Origin: an uncultured Flavobacteriales bacterium
GTDB taxonomy: Bacteria > Bacteroidota > Bacteroidia > Flavobacteriales > Crocinitomicaceae
Assembly (NCBI GenBank): GCA_946886545.1
Contig: CAMPIU010000069.1
Location: 1-9,872 of the forward strand
DNA: 9,872 nt
Direction of reading: 5' to 3'
Part shown: positions 7,239 to 9,872 of the stretch, piece by piece
How positions within the stretch are numbered: position 1 is the first letter of the stretch
Layout of the letters: each line of letters opens with the position of its first letter
Program-made: the position numbers and the translations under genes
Notes under the pieces: generated by a model
The model's database searches: none
Told to the model about the DNA's origin: nothing
What the model saw: the letters and a program-made list of their open reading frames with translations, nothing else

Positions 7239-7290
7239 TTTCGCACTTCCGTTTGTCGCTGCTCGTCTTCACCTGCTATGCAGCCTCTTC
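7239..7290 (+). repeat. Stem-loop module (copy F)
   Basis: TTTCGCACTTCCGTTT (7239-7254) and the following GTCG match the start of copy D at 3718 except for two bases. GTCTTC (7265-7270) follows, then a hairpin CTGC-TAT-GCAG (7273-7283) and CTCTTCC. The alternative pairing GCTGC/GCAGC (7258-7262 and 7280-7284) is also possible. The order of parts is the same as at 3718-3767, 3.5 kb away, while the stem sequence differs. Confidence 0.6.
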
Positions 7291-7320
7291 CGAAGCAAAA
7301 AAGTAAGCAAAAATACCTTT

Positions 7321-7426
7321 ATCCCAATTACGGCATTCGAGCGGCCTTCACTTTCATCGAAATAACATGAAGGACGGGTAATGATTTCAATTAAATAAAT
7401 CAATTCTTCTGTCGTGTAATTGGGAT
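7321..7426. repeat. 106-base segment bounded by 11-base inverted repeats
   Basis: ATCCCAATTAC (7321-7331) and GTAATTGGGAT (7416-7426) are exact inverted copies 84 bases apart. Inside lies a further pair, CCTTCA/TGAAGG (7345-7350 and 7368-7373). The arrangement resembles a miniature element with terminal repeats, but I see no target-site duplication longer than CTT. One such pair could arise by chance in a window of this size. Confidence 0.35.
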
Positions 7427-7558
7427 CTTGCCCGCGGTATAAGATTAGAAAAAGAGTGACATTGCTTTTTACGAAAAACAAGTCTCTGATTTTTCCAATT
7501 CGTATAAACACACAGATTTTGCTGTTTCGCGTAATTCAGCTATTTCTAACATTCTTCG

Positions 7559-7566
7559 TACTTTTG
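7559..7566 (+). promoter_or_regulatory. TAnnTTTG box directly before the three-gene operon
   Basis: TACTTTTG matches the Bacteroidota -7 box exactly but lies only four bases before the ATG at 7571. A start about seven bases downstream would make a leaderless or nearly leaderless message. No TTG lies at the expected upstream distance, so this may be a chance match. Confidence 0.3.
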
Positions 7567-7570
7567 CAGC

Positions 7571-8443
7571 ATGCGAAAGGCGCTTCTCTTATTTATTCCG
7601 ATGTTTCTTGTTGCCGCGACAACTCAAAAAACAACGCGTCTCCCAAAAGATTTGAAAGAGATTTCAGGCTGGGTTTTTGCAAATGACAGTACTTTGATTG
7701 CTCACAATGACGGTGGAAATGATCCTGAAATTTTTGTGTTGAACCTCGATGGAAGCATCCGTCACAGGGTTTCTGTTACCAATGCAGAAAATAAAGATTG
7801 GGAAGACATTGCACAGGATCAAAAAGGTCACTTATACATTGGTGATTTCGGGAATAACAATAATACCCGGAAGAATCTGCGTGTCCTGAAAGTGAGTTTA
7901 AAGAAGGTTCTTGACAACCAGGATGTCGAAGCAAAATTTATTGAATTCTCCTACCCGGAACAAAAAGAATTTCCTCCAAAACTAACAGAAAAATATTTCG
8001 ATTGTGAGGCCATGAGTTTTTACAATGACTCTTTGTACCTGTTTACCAAATGCCGTTCGGAACCTTTTGACGGAAAGTGCTATGTGTATACCTTGCCAAC
8101 CAAACCGGGGACCTATAAAGCCCAAAAGAAGTATTACATGGTTATTGGTAAACGTGATTGGTTTAGAGATGCTGCAACTTCCGCTACTATTCGAAACGAC
8201 AAATTATATCTTCTGACATACAATCGTGTGATCATTCACACCTTTGAAAACGGAAGAGCAAAATATGAATCACACCAAACGATGCTTCCGATTACTCAAA
8301 AGGAAGCGATTGCTGTTCATTCGAACGGGAAAATATATATCGGTGATGAACGTCAGAAATTAGTTGGCGGAGGAAATATATATATCATTAAACCAGCACC
8401 TTCGCAGAAAATTCAGCGGGGGAGCACAGAAAACAAGAAATGA
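7571..8443 (+). CDS. Exported beta-propeller-like protein of unknown function
   Basis: A 290-residue protein that I do not recognise as a named enzyme. Residues 1-16 form a hydrophobic signal peptide (MRKALLLFIPMFLVAA), and the ATG at 7571 is chosen because it preserves this signal. The rest alternates strands and turns in a propeller-like rhythm: HNDGGNDPEIF (45-55), DWEDIAQD (76-83), YIGDFGNNNNTR (89-100), DCEAMSF (144-150), DAATSATI (200-207), QKEAIAV (243-249) and YIGDE (256-260). The repeated acidic residue followed by Ala or Ile at blade starts recalls SdiA-regulated and phytase-like propellers (inference). There is no lipobox and no T9SS tail, so it is probably periplasmic. Its stop codon overlaps the next start (ATGA), implying translational coupling to the phosphatase gene. 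Confidence 0.8.
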   Translation: MRKALLLFIPMFLVAATTQKTTRLPKDLKEISGWVFANDSTLIAHNDGGNDPEIFVLNLDGSIRHRVSVTNAENKDWEDIAQDQKGHLYIGDFGNNNNTRKNLRVLKVSLKKVLDNQDVEAKFIEFSYPEQKEFPPKLTEKYFDCEAMSFYNDSLYLFTKCRSEPFDGKCYVYTLPTKPGTYKAQKKYYMVIGKRDWFRDAATSATIRNDKLYLLTYNRVIIHTFENGRAKYESHQTMLPITQKEAIAVHSNGKIYIGDERQKLVGGGNIYIIKPAPSQKIQRGSTENKK

Positions 8444-9096
8444 AATTAGGCGATTTTGATGGGATCATCTACGATATGGACGGAGTACTCACAGACTCTG
8501 AACCCTTGTGGAAAATTGCCATGGAAGATGTGTTCAAAAGTGTCGGTTGTCCGCTTACTAAAGAGGATTTTCAGCGCACAGTGGGGTTGCGGATCGATGA
8601 AGTGATTGCTTACTGGTATCACGTCGCGCCATGGCAAAATGCAAGCATGAAAGAAGTGGAAGATGCGATCATTCATCGCATGATCGAACTACTTACCGCA
8701 CGCGCTACTCCCCTGCCTGGTGTTGTAGAGTCATTGGAATTCTTTAAATCAAAAGACCTGAAGATCGGTCTGGCAACTTCTTCTTACCAGGTTCTGATCG
8801 ATTGCATCCTGGATACATTACAGATCAGGCATTTCTTCCAAACAGTACATTCTGCCGAATATGAATTATTTGGAAAACCCCATCCTGCCGTATATTTGAC
8901 GGCAGCCAAAAACCTGAATATCGATCCAAGACGCTGTTTGGTGATTGAAGATTCTTTAAACGGAATTATTTCAGGAAAAGCGGCCCGGATGACCGTATTT
9001 TGTGTTCCTGAAAAAACCCATCATCCGGAACCGAAGCTGATCCTTGCAGATGCTCAATTCGATGATTTAATTGGCCTTGTCAACTACTTTAAGTAA
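8440..9096 (+). CDS. hxpB: HAD-superfamily sugar phosphatase, HxpB-like
   Basis: A 218-residue cytosolic hydrolase of the beta-phosphoglucomutase/phosphatase branch of the HAD superfamily. All catalytic motifs are present: the nucleophile and acid Asp12 and Asp14 in YDMDGVLTDSEPLW, motif II Thr113/Ser114 in LATSS, motif III Lys146 in GKPHP, and motif IV Glu170/Asp171 in VIEDS. A helical cap at about 20-90 carries GLRIDEVIAYWY (49-60) and PWQN (64-67), close to my recollection of E. coli YniC/HxpB, which dephosphorylates hexitol phosphates and 2-deoxyglucose 6-phosphate. KPHP...VIEDSLNGIISGKAARM is also very similar. The start codon overlaps the previous stop by four bases. The exact substrate cannot be read from the sequence; a related phosphatase or mutase is possible, but YniC-like features favour a phosphatase. 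Confidence 0.88.
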   Translation: MKLGDFDGIIYDMDGVLTDSEPLWKIAMEDVFKSVGCPLTKEDFQRTVGLRIDEVIAYWYHVAPWQNASMKEVEDAIIHRMIELLTARATPLPGVVESLEFFKSKDLKIGLATSSYQVLIDCILDTLQIRHFFQTVHSAEYELFGKPHPAVYLTAAKNLNIDPRRCLVIEDSLNGIISGKAARMTVFCVPEKTHHPEPKLILADAQFDDLIGLVNYFK

Positions 9097-9104
9097 CTTG
9101 TATT

Positions 9105-9692
9105 ATGATCGTAGCAATAGATGATAAATTGATTTCCACAGAGGTGTTTGACCGCAAATTTGTTTGTGATCTGAATGCTTGCAAAGGTGCCTGCTGTGTG
9201 GAAGGCGACGGTGGAGCACCCCTGAGTTTTGAGGAAGTTGACATCATGGAAGAGATCCTGGATGATGTAATTCCTTTTATGCGTCCCGAAGGGATTGAGG
9301 CGGTGAAACAATCGGGTGTTTTCTATATTGATCAGTGGAATGAACCGGCAACCACTTTGGTCAACGGGAAAGAATGCGCATTCGTTTATTTCGATGAGAA
9401 AGGAATTACAAAATGCTCAATTGAACAGGCTTATCTGGCTGGAAAAACGACCTGGAAAAAACCAATTTCCTGCCATTTGTATCCGATCCGCGTAAAGAAA
9501 TTAAGTGAAGGTCTCGCTTTGAATTATGAAGAATGGGATATCTGCAAACCTGCTTGCGCTTGTGGTGAGCAATTGAATGTTCCGGTTTATAAATTTTTAC
9601 GGGAGCCCTTAATCCGTGCATTCGGAGAAGAGTTTTATTCGGATCTGGAAGGAATTGATGAGACTTTGAAGAACTCAGGGCTTGAAGAATAA
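9105..9692 (+). CDS. Cysteine-rich DUF3109 family protein
   Basis: A 195-residue cytosolic protein of unknown function, assigned to DUF3109 from its cysteine pattern. Ten cysteines are present: C21, C26, C30, C31 (CDLNACKGACC), C91, C104, C123 (SCHLYP), C147, C151 and C153 (CKPACAC). The order, a CC-containing cluster then single cysteines then C-H-x-YP, resembles the CxxCxxCC metal-chelating domain of the YkgJ type, so iron, zinc or an Fe-S cluster may be bound (inference). There is no signal peptide. It starts eight bases after the phosphatase stop codon and is the last gene of the operon. Its last 38 codons and the first bases after the stop are repeated, with changes, at 9745-9872. Confidence 0.85.
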   Translation: MIVAIDDKLISTEVFDRKFVCDLNACKGACCVEGDGGAPLSFEEVDIMEEILDDVIPFMRPEGIEAVKQSGVFYIDQWNEPATTLVNGKECAFVYFDEKGITKCSIEQAYLAGKTTWKKPISCHLYPIRVKKLSEGLALNYEEWDICKPACACGEQLNVPVYKFLREPLIRAFGEEFYSDLEGIDETLKNSGLEE

Positions 9693-9699
9693 CCCTTCC
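9573..9699 (+). repeat. 3' end of the DUF3109 gene, first copy of an imperfect direct repeat
   Basis: This segment, ending seven bases after the stop codon, is repeated at 9745-9872. The last 55 bases (9645-9699) are identical in both copies. The upstream part differs by about ten substitutions and a one-base insertion in the second copy. Confidence 0.9.
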
Positions 9700-9711
9700 T
9701 TTTTATTAACC

Positions 9712-9743
9712 GCAAAGAAGCAAAGAGCGCAAAGGATGCAAAG
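9712..9743 (+). repeat. GCAAAG short-unit repeat array
   Basis: GCAAAG occurs four times, at 9712, 9720, 9729 and 9738, with start-to-start spacing of 8, 9 and 9 bases. Arrays of this kind (CGCAAAG units) are a familiar intergenic motif in several bacterial groups as I recall. The array sits exactly between the two copies of the DUF3109 gene end. Confidence 0.7.
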
Positions 9744-9744
9744 G

Positions 9745-9872
9745 TTGAATGTTCCCGTTTATATAATTTTTACATGAATCATTGATCCGGGCATTCGGCG
9801 AAGAGTTTTATTCGGACCTGGAAGGAATTGATGAGACTTTGAAGAACTCAGGGCTTGAAGAATAACCCTTCC
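9745..9872 (+). pseudogene. Broken second copy of the DUF3109 gene end
   Basis: The segment repeats 9573-9699 at an offset of 172-173 bases. A one-base insertion near 9763 breaks the frame and yields a stop at 9764-9766. After it the frame is open to a stop at 9863-9865 and encodes 32 residues (FLHESLIRAFGEEF onward). It differs from the intact protein at two residues, Arg166 to His and Pro168 to Ser. Five other codons differ synonymously (GAG/GAA, TTA/TTG, CGT/CGG, GGA/GGC, GAT/GAC). There is no start codon or N-terminal part, so it is not expected to be expressed. The window ends exactly where the match ends, so its full extent is unknown. Confidence 0.85.

Larger units (their letters stand above)
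7185..7570. other. 386-base gap with a stem-loop module and an inverted repeat
   Basis: No clear gene is seen here. The left part holds a copy of the dispersed module (7239-7290) and A-rich sequence. The middle holds an 11-base inverted repeat (7321-7426). The right end carries a promoter-like box just before the next gene. A minus-strand open frame of 80 codons from a GTG at 7511 to 7269 has a coding-like look in its middle, but no recognised similarity and no promoter box ahead of it. It also ends inside the repeat module, so I do not call it a gene. Confidence 0.55.

Overview
The window looks like a chromosomal segment from a member of the Bacteroidota, most likely a Flavobacteriales relative (the family-level guess is inference). 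Three things support this. The first gene encodes a secreted subtilase ending in a type IX secretion (T9SS) sorting domain. Some promoters fit the Bacteroidota TTG / TAnnTTTG pattern. Starts are preceded by A/T-rich sequence with no clear Shine-Dalgarno motif. All seven genes I support lie on the + strand.

Layout: 1-368 is non-coding and rich in short hairpins. 369-3521 is a 1050-residue S8 protease with PKD/Ig-like modules and a T9SS tail, followed by a good terminator. 3522-3812 holds repeated stem-loop modules. 3813-4484 is an OmpA-type peptidoglycan-binding lipid-free envelope protein. 4485-5260 is a 776-base gap whose first 300 bases are a dense hairpin cluster and whose rest is AT-rich. 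5261-6046 is an exported DUF3108 protein. 6234-7184 is tryptophan 2,3-dioxygenase. 7185-7570 is another repeat-bearing gap. 7571-9692 is a tight three-gene operon: an exported beta-propeller-like protein, an HxpB-type HAD sugar phosphatase and a cysteine-rich DUF3109 protein. 9693-9872 holds a GCAAAG repeat and a second, broken copy of the 3' end of the DUF3109 gene.

The genes look like ordinary chromosomal housekeeping and envelope functions. I see no defence system, transposase, integrase, phage gene, CRISPR array, rRNA or tRNA. The subtilase and OmpA protein both act outside the inner membrane but are separated by a terminator. The last three genes are probably co-transcribed and translationally coupled, although no known pathway links them.

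The unusual content is non-coding. The motif GTCTTC occurs eight times on the + strand of the gaps and once on that strand inside a gene. In most gap copies a hairpin of variable sequence follows or overlaps it, which suggests a dispersed stem-loop family. The duplicated gene end differs from the intact one mainly at synonymous positions. It therefore seems to come from a diverged functional allele rather than from simple decay of a local duplication, although an assembly artefact at a contig end must be excluded.
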